A stretch of 64,000 nt of DNA, taken from assembly GCA_019614645.1 (NCBI GenBank), contig JABWDB010000011.1, positions 3,025,501 to 3,089,500 of the forward strand. Reading direction: 5' to 3'. A program made the position numbers and the translations under genes. This document shows positions 45,754 to 57,239 of the stretch, one piece after another. Under the pieces are notes generated by a model, which saw only the letters and a list, made by a program, of their open reading frames with translations, was not told the DNA's origin and searched no databases. Numbering within the stretch: the first letter of the stretch is position 1; each line of letters starts with the position of its first letter. Origin of the DNA: Stratiolaelaps scimitus (Eukaryota; Arthropoda; Arachnida; Mesostigmata; Laelapidae).

Positions 45754-46442
45754 CTTCGACAACTTTCCTCGTCAATTCTAACCCGACACGAGGCATACAA
45801 ACAAACAATAGATACACGATCCGTGGGCCGTTGAACCGCGATGTCGTCGATCGCCCACCCACCTCGCAACGGTCCCAGATACGAGTAATACCGGATGGCT
45901 GTTATTTTTTTCGAATGTTTTTCGTGTTTTTTTTTTCTATGAAGCTCGTCTGCCCACCCTCTCCTGTTCGATTTGTCTTTGCTCACAACAATCGACAATG
46001 TTCCTGTGCAGATGGCACCGCCAGAATCCCACCTGATGGGATCAGCCAGCTTCGCCAAGATCTGCTCTCTCTCCTCGGTTAGCAGGCACGATCCCCATTG
46101 CAGAGTGTAATCCTACCTGCGTTCGATCGAGCCAAGCCCGAAATCGAGGCATGATTCGGCTCAGATGCACGCAGTATCTCTCGTGAACGACACGTTACGT
46201 GAGTTTGATAAGCAACTCAGCGATGTGTCCGGTAAGCGTGGCGGCTATGTTCACGAACGGGCCAGCTGCTGACTATTGTCGTGTGCGTTTTGTCGAGTGC
46301 TGAACATCTTTGGAATCAGGTCGGCCCTGTTTGCTGCAGAGGTGTCTGCTGATGGGAGAAGGGCTGGGGGCCCGCAACCAGCCAAGAAAAAATTTGCATT
46401 TGATCAGCCAAACTCGCTGTTGACGATTTTGGATAGCTGATA

Positions 46443-46491
<49 letters not shown>

Positions 46492-47274
46492 GGACTGCCA
46501 GTCTATACTTCGCTGTTCTTCGAACGATCTCAAGCAAAAATTGCGTGTATTACTCTAGGGTCAGCTAGTGTCGTTAAATTCGTTCGGATATGCTTGCCGC
46601 TTGCCTGCGGCAGGATGACCTCTTACAAATACGCTTTTGTGTCGCATAGCATAGCAACACTTCTCGTTGTGATACATGTGTGTATATTTGTTGCGATATC
46701 ATCAACTGTATAAGTTCATTTCGAATATCGTACATTCATATGTAGTGTTTTTAGTATCAGTGAGAACTGAGGTGCAAAAAAACGCTTTTATTTTTTTTTG
46801 TTTTATCGACAACTAAAGCGTATAATATTGCAGTTCCGAAAATAAAGTTAATTTTGAACGTGAAACTGAACATATATATATATATAGTTCATTTCTGCGG
46901 CCATTGCTCAATTTATACTATTATTTTTATGACAACGAATCTAATGTAAACATTGCCACCCCTAGTAATGAAACCGCATTTAAATAAAGAAATAATAAAT
47001 AAAGCTAAATATGCTATAGGTCTTTGAAGCAATGCTACAGAGAAGTACCGTGTGGTTTACTTTCTCTCTCATTATATATGGATTCGATTCTCTTGAAACT
47101 TATAGAAACAAGCACAAGTTATCAACTATGGCGGCGTCACATTCGAGATTCGTTGTTTTTATTTCATTTAATGGCAAACCCCAACACAGCAGCATCACGT
47201 CGATCTGCCGAAGGCGACAGTTGATTCTTCGGCGGATCCGTCAAACGTCTCCGATCTTAGCTACATTTCGCTCC
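45754..47274. other. Intergenic between TRAF-like copies 3 and 4
   Basis: Presumed promoter of copy 3 on the left, 3' flank of copy 4 on the right. Holds a TA tract at 46441-46488 and a short one at 46871-46886. No gene seen. Confidence 0.6.
46441..46488. repeat. (TA)n microsatellite, 48 bp
   Basis: TA dinucleotides with a single phase break near 46449. Confidence 0.96.
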
Positions 47275-48075
47275 TTAAGGCTCAAACCTCACCTTGATCA
47301 CAAAGGTGTCGGGTATTCTTGTATACGGTCCAAAGCGCAGGGTATCGCCTACGACTGGGCGACGGTCTTTGTTCTTGGGCAGATTTCGCAATAGCAGAAT
47401 CTTTTCTGGGCCTTCCCCAAGGCCGACGATGGTCACCGAGCCTCGAAGTGACTCGCATTGTCCCTGTAGTTCTCGTACACACAAAATGACATGTCGCTCC
47501 GTAACAACAACGCCGAACGATGCCGGGCCGATGGTGATCGTTGCGGGCGTGTAAGTGCTGTCCTCCGGTGAGCCCACCCTGCGCACGTAGTGTTCAACCC
47601 AGTTGTCCTTGGGGTCCGGCGAGTTGACGGTGATCCCGGGTCGCTCGGGATCGACCTTGCCAACAAGCCCTGAAGCTTCACCAGTCGAACAGCTACCAAC
47701 TGCATGCTCGATCGTGGCCTTACACTCGAGTAGATGCCTTCTGAAACCTTGCAGGGTAAGAGCCGTCAAGCAGAGCGGGCATTCGCTCTCAACGTTCGCC
47801 ACAGCCTCCTCAGCGAGTTGGATGATTTCAGCGTTTCTTACCGAGTTGCACTCATTGCAAATCGCCTCGATGACCTGTTGATTGATGTCGCCCTTCTTCA
47901 CCAAGATACACTGATAGCAGTACATGTGCTTGCAATCCAACGAATACATCCGTGGGCAGGTGAACCCGCATCTTCTGCAGGCAATCCCAACTAGCTGCTG
48001 ACAGTCAATATATACATCGGGATTCACCTTGACGTCCACGGTGCCAAAGCTGAACGCAAAGCCGGCGAACCTCAT
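47275..48075 (-). CDS. TRAF-like RING/zinc-finger/MATH protein, copy 4
   Basis: 266 residues, intronless, the shortest and most divergent member. It keeps the N-terminal signature (MRFAGFAFSFG) and the RING (C33, C36, C48, H50, C53, C56, C73, C76; the last gap is three residues shorter). The zinc finger is C99, C102, H114, C118. There is no coiled coil, only a short linker (about 122-155). A MATH-like region follows (about 156-266) with a weak first half and a family-like end (VVGDTLRFGPYTRIPD, then FVIKVRFEP). It is probably the oldest paralogue in the cluster. The minimal form may act as an E3 ligase rather than a trimeric adaptor; that is inference. Confidence 0.83.
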   Translation of the reverse strand: MRFAGFAFSFGTVDVKVNPDVYIDCQQLVGIACRRCGFTCPRMYSLDCKHMYCYQCILVKKGDINQQVIEAICNECNSVRNAEIIQLAEEAVANVESECPLCLTALTLQGFRRHLLECKATIEHAVGSCSTGEASGLVGKVDPERPGITVNSPDPKDNWVEHYVRRVGSPEDSTYTPATITIGPASFGVVVTERHVILCVRELQGQCESLRGSVTIVGLGEGPEKILLLRNLPKNKDRRPVVGDTLRFGPYTRIPDTFVIKVRFEP

Positions 48076-49683
48076 CGCGCTGTCGCGCGACTGAAGAAAC
48101 GTTGGAGGTCAACTTTCGGATGGCGTTCGAACGGCCGCCGCGCCTTGTCCTCGTCACACACGGCCAAAATACACAAAGTTCTTGTTCTTGTTGCTGCGAG
48201 ATCAGCGGAAGTGCAGCTTCGCGTTGTCAATTAGCAAGAGCGTTAAACCACAGCGATCATTATTACGAAAATCTTCTGTGTACGAGATGCGACAGGGGGG
48301 AACAACAACGGTGCTGACGAGCTCATGAGGAAATTGGCGACGCCGTGACAACTGATGGTCTGCTCGATATATTACTTATGCTCGATCATCTTTATATTAC
48401 AATAACAACAACAATGAGGCCAGAGAACTGGCGGAACAGATAGGGAAGGATGTGTTCACGCCAATAGCCATACGACGTGATCCGCAACGCAATGTTTCAT
48501 GAAGGCAGGGAAGGCGTGTTGGGGGAGGATTTGGCGTAGCTGCTTGGTAGACGACAAACGGGTCGCTCTGCGCGCGTAGCCCCTTTCCCCGCTCGCTGAC
48601 GAATGTAAATGGCCCATATGTATTGCACACGAGCTTTTGTCACTGGGAATCGTATCGCCTTCGAAGAGGAGGAGCGATTGTATATACGATGATTAATACA
48701 CTTCTATCACTATGAAATTAACCCTTGTCCGGTTGACTCTCTGTTAGAGCATTGAGTTTACCCAGATAGGAACAATTTTTTTTTAATTAAAAAAAACAAA
48801 AACAAAGACTGCTCAATCTGATTCCTTCACTCAAATTCAGATTTATTCATGAATCTACAGGATTTACAATGGTTAAGTTCTTAGATAAGGAGGTTTGGAC
48901 TATATATATATATATATATTATTATTATTGTCGTGTGAGGATCATCATTCTCAACTATTTCATTGTATTGTGTTTCAGGTGTCTTCCTCCCCGGTTGAAA
49001 CACTCCGATTGTTGACATTGTACCTATTACTTGTGTTGTTGCTGTCGCTGCTGTTTCGTCCTCATCGTTATCGTCATTAGGTCGAGCATGCTGTGGCCAT
49101 CAATGCTGTGCTTTCCCACGTCAAAGGCCCATTACAGGCTCAGCTGAAGACATGCTCAAATCGAGTCGGGGGGGGGGGGGTATAGCTCGGCCACGGGTTC
49201 TTAGGCATAATTGGCGTCACCAGAGGCAGAGCGAGCTGCTCCTGATGAATGCCTTGGTAGTGACTTCCACCACCGCTTCTGCGCCACCATCGAATGGACA
49301 AATTCTCACAAACTCTATCAGCCGTCGGTGGCCCGACGCTCGGAGGCCCGTTCGCCGCCGTCGCCCTGCGGGCCAGTATCTATCCCTATGATATTGCTCA
49401 TTCACTAATACGCCTGTATCTGTTGGCTACCGAACAAATAAAGGTCGACGACTCTCATGAGCTCTCTTGACTCGTTCGGCCGCTTTGCCGATCGGCGGGA
49501 GCTGCCGTTACCGGGGGACACGGCACTCGGTTTAAGCATCACTTTGTGAAAACACAGTAGTCACCGCTGTTGACGGTAACAACAACAGCAGCAGCAGCAG
49601 GGCAGCCATCATCAACAACAGCAGTAACATCTAATTACATATGCTCGCTCGCTCGCTTGTTCATTCATTATCCACTCAAATTG

Positions 49684-49685
<2 letters not shown>

Positions 49686-49725
<40 letters not shown>
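49686..49725. repeat. (TA)n microsatellite, 40 bp
   Basis: About 20 pure TA units. Confidence 0.96.
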
Positions 49726-49730
<5 letters not shown>

Positions 49731-51152
49731 GTGTGCGTATGTCTGCGACTATGTATTTGACCACGGCTAGGAATATGTGTACTCTCAGATCGGGAGCGCT
49801 CACCGGATCGATATTTATGGCGAGGCGATGTGAAGCACGCCTCCGGAACAGAAATCGACAGTCAACAGCTGGCAGCATGTACTAGCACTGACGAAATGCG
49901 AGTTCGAAGTGTGCTGCACAAAAATATGCTGTGTCTACCTGACGCCGCGGAGAGTCTCGGTGCGTGAGTGTCGCCTACGGTGTGGCGTACTTTTTGATGC
50001 GATTCGAGGGACGAACTTCGCTGAGCGTTCGACGAACGTAATAATAATATATATATATATATATATAATTTTATATATTATTTTAACATGAGTTTGCGAT
50101 TTCAATTGTCCGCTAAGATTATCATCGGGGACCTCACACGCCAAGAGATCGGTGTTTTACCCATATATGAAGAAAATATCATTTTTAGAAAAATCGGTGC
50201 GTTTGGGTGCACTGTAATATTTACCTTGGAATAACCGTGATCTGGTGATGCAGAACAAAATGGCGAATTTCACCGAGATACATGAGTATGCCTTTTTACA
50301 ACTCAAACTAAAATTAGAACTCGTAATCAGCACACTGATCCTGAGAGTTGCTCGTCAGTGCCCGAAAACTCGGACGTTATCCAGATCATCATTCAACTCT
50401 CTCTAACTAACCGTTGTTATTATTATTATTTCTATTTGTTGTGTTCGTTTTTCCAAATTTTAGTAGTCGCTTGCACCGTGGTTTTTTTTTCGACCAACCT
50501 TTGGCTTGTTTTCTTGGTTTGGGTTTTGCAACTATTTCCACATATATTATTATTAATATATTATTAGCGATCATTTTTCGACTTGGCGTTACGTTCGGTA
50601 GGTAACTTGTTTTAATTTTATGAATTACTGTTCGCGTTTTGTATCGATTTTTTTATATCTCGATAATTAAAAAAAACATATAAAATTATATTTTAGCATT
50701 GTAATAAGCATAATAATATTTAATAGTAATAATGATAATAATAATATAATTTTATATATTATTTTAATTTGGATTCCGTCACAATTAGTGCTGTGCTGCA
50801 ATATGCACAAGCATAGATGTTAAGCAAAACAAAACTATTAGAGATTTCACATACGATCGTATCGATTAGATCAATTGGATGGCCGGATTGGTGCCGAATC
50901 CGCGCACTCTATTCTATTGCACTGTACATACATAGTCGTTGTCGTTGAGCGTCGGCATTGGTCGATGCCTCTGCCGACAGCTCTGGCCGGACCCGTGCGG
51001 GATTCTCTCCCACCAGAACAACCAGCCACAGAAATTCGCCGCTTGGGCCGGGCCCGTCGACGCCGGCTCCATCCCCCGTCCCGCCATTAGCGTTCCGGGC
51101 TACCAGGCAACGTGTAGCAGACACGATGCAACAGCAAATATGGAAATGTCAG

Positions 51153-51186
51153 CTATGGATCATCAGCGCTAACTGACGATCCATAG
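51153..51186. repeat. Hairpin, 13 of 14 pairs
   Basis: CTATGGATC (51153-51161) pairs with 51178-51186; after one A/C mismatch, TCAG (51163-51166) pairs with CTGA (51173-51176) across a 6-nt loop. Confidence 0.9.
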
Positions 51187-52228
51187 TACATTACTACTAC
51201 TGCTCTACCTGTTCGCGTCGCAACCCCCCGGCGGGCAGCCCCACGGCCCCCTGCGGACCCGAACGGCGTTCGCTGTACGCCTTTAGGTGAGCGACACTGG
51301 GAACAGCGAACGAGAGAGAGCGAGCGAGAACGTGTGTTCGGCAACGGCAGGCTTGACACGACGAGATGGTTATGCGTTGATACATATTGAGTATCGCTTG
51401 GTGTGTACGCCCGCTTGCTGTCTCTTGACATACGGCAGCCTGCTACCGTTGAAGATGAGTATCAGCCGTTGGGAAAAAGCCGGCCGGGGTTTAGATGGAG
51501 AGATAGCCGAATAGCGGATATTTATTTGTTGCGTGAACGCGATGAGAGCGATGTCAAGCACGGGCCGGCGAGCATTGTTTTTGAGAATGCTCGATTTTCA
51601 TAGATAGCATAGGGTGAATTAGCCATTTTGGCGGATCGGAAGATTTCGAGGGCATAGAAGCCACCCGAGCCGGCAAAAAAACGAAATGTAACAGTATTAA
51701 AGACTCTTGCTGACGCGCTGAGGCCAAAAAATAGTGGATAATAAAAAAAAAATTAAAACGAAACAGATAAAAAATGGTCGAAAATTCCCAATAGAAAAAT
51801 CACCAAAAGGCGAATATGCTTTATTTCTCATTGAGGATTGACCGAGTTATGGGGAGAACTTGTGGTGAAACTTTACCATATTTGATGAAGCGTTAAACAT
51901 ATCGCTGTAGAAGCCAGCTCTCTCCAATCAAAAATACTTAATATAATTTATTTGTGGTTTAAATAGTTAAAATGCTTAAAAATAAGACTTTGTTGGTCAA
52001 TGCAATTAGAAAGTTGTGAGAAAATCCAACACTGCCCTAGGGGCCCTCGTGTCCCCAGCGTGCAGGCAATAGCATGAAAGATAGCTTTTCAATGGGCTTT
52101 CACTGACCCTCAATCTCATCCCTCGTAAAATTGGCTCGCTTCGGATGTCCAGACACAGTCGGTATTGCTGGGGGGAGGGGGTCCAGAAGCGGACTTGAGG
52201 CAGATCTGAGCCCGTTCTAATTAGCTGT

Positions 52229-52247
52229 CACTAGTTTTTAACTAGTG
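52229..52247. repeat. Perfect 8-bp hairpin
   Basis: CACTAGTT (52229-52236) and AACTAGTG (52240-52247) around a TTT loop. Confidence 0.85.
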
Positions 52248-55200
52248 TATGCCAACATTTCATTCACCTGTTATTGGACTTGATTCATTTCTCGCTTGTC
52301 TATTAAGTACCGTAATTCTAGTGGCCCCTGCTCAAGCCCTCTATCACATATTGGCGAAATATGTGACTGCTATGTGATGCCGCAATGCAAGTATGATGAG
52401 AGTGCGCACCATTCACACTCACAATATAATAATATTCGCCATAAACTTAGCCGTTGTGTCACTCTTCGTATATATACTGTTCAAATAAATACACAGGAGT
52501 TATTTCCTATTTACTATTGTAACCCTGCAAAGCTGTGCGTCCGAGCGAACTGCAACCGAACGACGCGAAAATCTCGACATTTTGATCTGCGCTTGTGATG
52601 GCGTCACGAGCACAAACAGACGCTAGTATATTAGCATATTGTATTCCGACTCTTCATTGAACACCTCTCTCTCTCTTCATATCCCGTGTCCTCCTGTCCT
52701 AGCCACATATCGGCCAACATAACATTTCACCGAGCCCCTTGGGCACCCTTAACGAATCGCAGCCTTTAGGGACAACGCCCGATGTTCTCCAGGAACATCC
52801 AGTGCGCAAGTCGTGAGAACGACGACACTCGCCCATCCCCGTTGTGAGCGTCGGCTACATATTTCCTCAGTGAGAAAATTGCCCTTCTCCCCTATGTACT
52901 ATAAATGATCTCCTCGCGCATCTCAGCGCTAACCCCGCGCTAAGACTGAACCTCTGCAGGCGTAGAAAGAAAAGAAATATCCACCACGACGTGTAGGACG
53001 TGCCACCAGGGCGCATCTTCAAAGCCCAAATCACACTGTGCCTGTTCAAAACGCCCGATAGGTATCACCGCGCTCGGCACTGCCCGAGCGGAGAATCAAA
53101 CCATACGCGTAGGGCTGTGGCCACGGGCGCGCGAATCGTCGACCGATGGTTGAATTTGAATTTGGCGACTGGACGCTTGTCACTCAAAGGCCATCGCGAG
53201 CCATCATACGATGAAGATGGGCTAAATAGAGAGCGGCACATGTTCTCCCTGCATCTGTCTGTGGGGTTTGTCTGTGAGTGTCCTATTCATTCGAAGCCGC
53301 GGCGAGATAGACATGGAAGCGCTGGCGCCAATGTGACAGTGTAACAAGGCAGGGTTTGGCGTCGGCGCGATGTTAAGCTGCACCATTCTGGCAGTGCTCG
53401 CGATACCGGACATGCATATGACTGCCCTGTGTGGCCGTCTGTCTATCGGCCGGCGTGCCTGCGTGATCGTCCAGGACCACGCGCGTGCGAGAGAGTACAT
53501 CAGGCTCAAGTTGGACATCGACGGACCCTCGTACCCACGTTCGTTGCCTCTCCTGCCTCGATCAGCAGCATCATCAGCATTAGGCGTAATATATGCCACG
53601 TGGTTCGCGCCCGCCGTCTTGATTTTGTTTGATGGGCTGAACCGGCGGGGTTCGGCAACGACAACAACAGCACCAGCAGTTGCATCGTCTTGCCGCAGCC
53701 GAGATTGCGGGGGCCATTGAAAAGGAGATATCTCAAAGCACTATGAAATATGGGGCCGATACGAGCCACGGATGTGGTAGCCACGAATGAGCCGGAGGAT
53801 TGACCGCATCACCGGACGCGCGCAAGCCGGGTAAAGGCGGTCCCGGGCATGATTTCGATTTTTGACTGGTCACTTTGAGCACGGCCTCACGCCTCACGTT
53901 GCACCTCGTGAGACAAGGCACGCACCTCAAAAAGCGACAAGATCCAAACGGAGATGGCGAGAATCGCTAGCGTCGTCTGTGCGTTGAGCTCGACCCGTAC
54001 AGCCGCCCGCCTGCTCGTCCGCCGAGCGCTACCCGCTGTGAAGTCGTTCGGAAAGTCGCCGGCCAGACGAGGCCCGCAGATAATGTCAATTCGACGAGGA
54101 AGCGCGTCGACGTCCCCTTGATTTCAACTTCGCGGCCTCGCCATCTTCAGTCGCTCCGTGTACATCTCTCTCGCTCGCTCTCTCTTGTCCTCGCGCCCAT
54201 GCGGTCCATCGACTTCGGGATAGACTTCGATTTGGAAACGAGCGTTTGAGTGATGTGTGAACCGAACGATAGCCGAGATGGACAGATGGAGGGCGCCCGC
54301 TTGCTACTTCATCGTATTTCTGTTGCCGCGTTTCACTTTGACAATCGATTTGAATTCGAAGGACTGTAACAGGCCTCGGGTGGGCCTTCGTGGCCTACCC
54401 CTCTGAGTAGCTCAGTCCCCTATCGACGCGCGTACGAACGTCGATCGGCGCATCCCTTTGTTTGCTTTGTGGAAATACTTGGGGGATTATAGCGCGGGGC
54501 GAGCGGGGGTCAGGTCAAATGAAAATCGCTGATGGTCCCATCATCGTTTCATTCTCTGAGCGTGAAGAGTGACGTGTCGAGGCGAAGGTCCACCTAACAA
54601 ATTGCTTTGCTCAGGGCGGTCAACGTGTGTTTTGGGGGTGGGAATCAGAGAGGTACACCGAAAACGTCAATGATGAATTGATATCATATTTTAATGAACT
54701 GACTGCTCAAATGGCAATCAGAAATTGCATGATAGATCCAAATAGACAAAGTAACCGCCCCACTGATTTGCAAACGGCTCGAGGACACACATCAGATAAG
54801 ATAAGGAAAGGCGCAAGAAAAACAACAGGAGAGATATCACACAAAAGTACAGAACGTAGACACCCGCTGTCCTCACGTGTACACAATCCCTTGGCTCTCT
54901 ACCACCACCATTACTGCGGCTGCTATTCGCATTCTAGCTCAGTATCGGCAGGACGCCGATCGAGCTGTCGAGCCGATAATCAAGTCAACTGCGTGCCTTA
55001 AGCGACTCTCCGCGTATCGTCCGATATGTGCATGATTGTGCGGTCGACTGGAGGGGGCGAGGCTGAGTATGCCCGGGCGTCATCTGTCGGTGGGTAGACT
55101 CGAATATCAACTAGCTGGTCACGATCTATCGGCAGCAGGCCGACCAATGAGGACAGTGACGACAGCAAATTATTGGCCGTAGAGAGAGACATTTATTCAC

Positions 55201-55466
55201 ATCGCGGCGGTTCCCAGATCCTAAATGTAGTCCGAGCTGTCGGCCGCTGTATTTGAGGTGTCTACGCCGGGCGCCCGCGGAGCGCCTCGCGGTTCGAGAG
55301 TGAGCCGGAGATGAGAGCGGCAAGGGAGATCGGCAAGAGAATATAAATCACTCGCAGTCCTTCGAACTAATTCACTGATGACGCGGTCATCATTTTGGTT
55401 GATGGAACAAGATGCCTGCGCGATCTTGTCGTCGCGGGAGCGCGTTGGCCGGACTACGAATTGGAT

Positions 55467-55985
55467 CTATAGCACAACGAGTAGAAGGCCTTTTGCAGAA
55501 TGACACCCGAACGCAAATGAGCAGCCGAGAGAAAATGGACCTGCTGCTGTCGCAGGGACGATCATGAATCCCCTCGCGTTCTGTCCTTCAGGAGGTCCAA
55601 TTCTGCTTCTGTGAACCCCTCCCCCTGAGCGCACGGTTCGGGGGTGGATGTGCACTTGCAGCAACAGGTTCAGCACATCATTCACTGGAGCCACCTCGCA
55701 GGAGCACCTCGGTAGGGTGTAGGGCGAACCTGCTACCACCTCTGTAGGTCGCCCCCCATCAATGGTGCAGGCGGGTTCTACGACGTTCGAATCCCCGATA
55801 GACACCGAGACCCCTGATCGAGGGAGAGATCTGCAGTTTCTTCTGGGGGTATCTCGGATCTCGTCTGCCCTTGTCCCCGTAGGAGGGGACTCCCTGCTCA
55901 TGCTGCTCGTAGACCCATTTGCATATACAGCTTGACGCCCGCCTGCCGATGTTGGTGTTACCGAGAGCGTCGCCCGGCCAGCCAT
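55467..55985 (-). CDS. Hypothetical open frame, unassigned
   Basis: 172 codons starting at a true ATG (55985). Ser/Thr/Gly/Arg-rich N-terminal half, then a more ordinary stretch (APVNDVLNLLLQVHIHPR) and a hydrophobic, Cys-containing end. No family resemblance, signal peptide or splice support. GC-rich DNA makes chance frames of this size possible. Confidence 0.22.
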   Translation of the reverse strand: MAGRATLSVTPTSAGGRQAVYANGSTSSMSRESPPTGTRADEIRDTPRRNCRSLPRSGVSVSIGDSNVVEPACTIDGGRPTEVVAGSPYTLPRCSCEVAPVNDVLNLLLQVHIHPRTVRSGGGVHRSRIGPPEGQNARGFMIVPATAAGPFSLGCSFAFGCHSAKGLLLVVL

Positions 55986-56610
55986 ATTAGCAGAGCATCC
56001 ATCGCTTCTGCTGCTACTCTACAGTCGCTGCCGCTGCTGGCCGAGATAAATGAACTCGCGGCAGGAGCGCGGCGGAACAGGTGCGAGATCATTTCGTTCT
56101 TCAACACGACTCTCGACAGTGCTCACCTTCGGAAAACTCGCTGAGGGAAGCCGGCCTCATTCGATCTATTCTATAATATAATATGTCCGGATTCATCCAA
56201 CCACTGGCGGTGCAAAACAGAGCGAACAACTTGTGCTCAAACTCCCTGTCGACACAGGGGCGTGCGCAGGAGGCACAACTTGCTCGCGTTGATAATGCTC
56301 CGGGATTTAAATACCATTAATTTCGACGCAGTTTGAGCGGCGTCATTCGACCAGGAGAGAACTGCCTATGCCCGATGCACCACACGCGAGGGGCCGCTCG
56401 AACGCGATAGAATCCCGCCGGCAGAGGAGGTCGTCGCATGCTACAACCTCCATACACCCCCCCTCTCTCCCTCGCCGAGACGAAGGGATTCAGAAGGGTT
56501 TCCGAGGAGTGGTATTTCTCTCAAGTCGTTAAGGCATACCGCGCTGCGTTTCGCCAATGCAATCTCTACTGGGAGTGTTATTGGCTAGGGACTGTCGACG
56601 GAGCGAGCAG

Positions 56611-56808
56611 TTAAAAAGGTGTTCCTAAAAATGGCGAAAAGGGATTGAGTGATGTTGTTGCCAGCTTCGTATCTTCGAATGTTGCCTCCGAAGCTCGCTC
56701 GCATCCCGAAGGGATTATCATGTCCTCCGTGATAAACCTCTCCCATTTTGATATCGCTACGGCGTACGGGTAAACTAGGTCATTTAGTTGGAAAAATCCT
56801 TCCTTCAA
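56611..56808 (-). CDS. Possible exon, unassigned
   Basis: The frame ends at TAA (56611-56613) and is open back to about 56900. It reads like real protein over LKEGFFQLNDLVYPYAVAIS, then KWERFITEDMIIPSG and ATFEDTKLATTSLNPF. No ATG and no convincing acceptor. Overlapping this, another minus frame is open with coding-like codons, so a decayed gene is possible. Confidence 0.25.
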   Translation of the reverse strand: MKEGFFQLNDLVYPYAVAISKWERFITEDMIIPSGCERASEATFEDTKLATTSLNPFSPFLGTPF

Positions 56809-57038
56809 CTGCCATTTGAGCCTATCGTTTCGAGTCTCGTCGGAGATGTCCGCAGTTCGTGTGGACAGACAAAGATGCCGCCTTGTGAACCTCCTCGTTC
56901 AGGTCTTCACATTACGTATGCACACTAAGTGGTGGTGGTGATGGTGGTGCTCCTGCATGCGTGACAGGCCGTGAAAAACGATCCGCAGTCTGGAACAGCG
57001 AAGGGCGGCGCACGCCTCGTCAGTGGATTTACTCGAGC

Positions 57039-57239
57039 TTATAAATGGCCTTTCATCGGGTTCTTATCTAGATTGACGTTGGGCTTATTATTATTAATTA
57101 TTATTAGGGCAACGTTCTTCTTTAGGACGAGTAGATGTTTCCACCCATAGATCGGCACGCTGTACTTGCCATTTTCACTCGCCGATTTAGCACACACAGC
57201 CTCAGGCAGCGCATGTTCCCGGAGAACTCGGTCAACCAC
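57039..57239 (-). CDS. Possible exon, unassigned
   Basis: Open for about 75 codons from near 57269. The first 45 look protein-like (FVRERVVVDRVLREHALPEA, then NGKYSVPIYGWKHLLVLKK) and the end is Asn-rich from an AAT run. An AG follows a short pyrimidine-containing stretch just upstream. It lies 230 bp from the frame at 56611-56808 on the same strand. Confidence 0.22.
   Translation of the reverse strand: MVDRVLREHALPEAVCAKSASENGKYSVPIYGWKHLLVLKKNVALIIINNNKPNVNLDKNPMKGHL

Noticed and set aside
45753..45762. Start of TRAF-like copy 3 three codons further upstream
   Set aside because: The upstream codon is TTG; the ATG at 45753 matches the start of both close paralogues.
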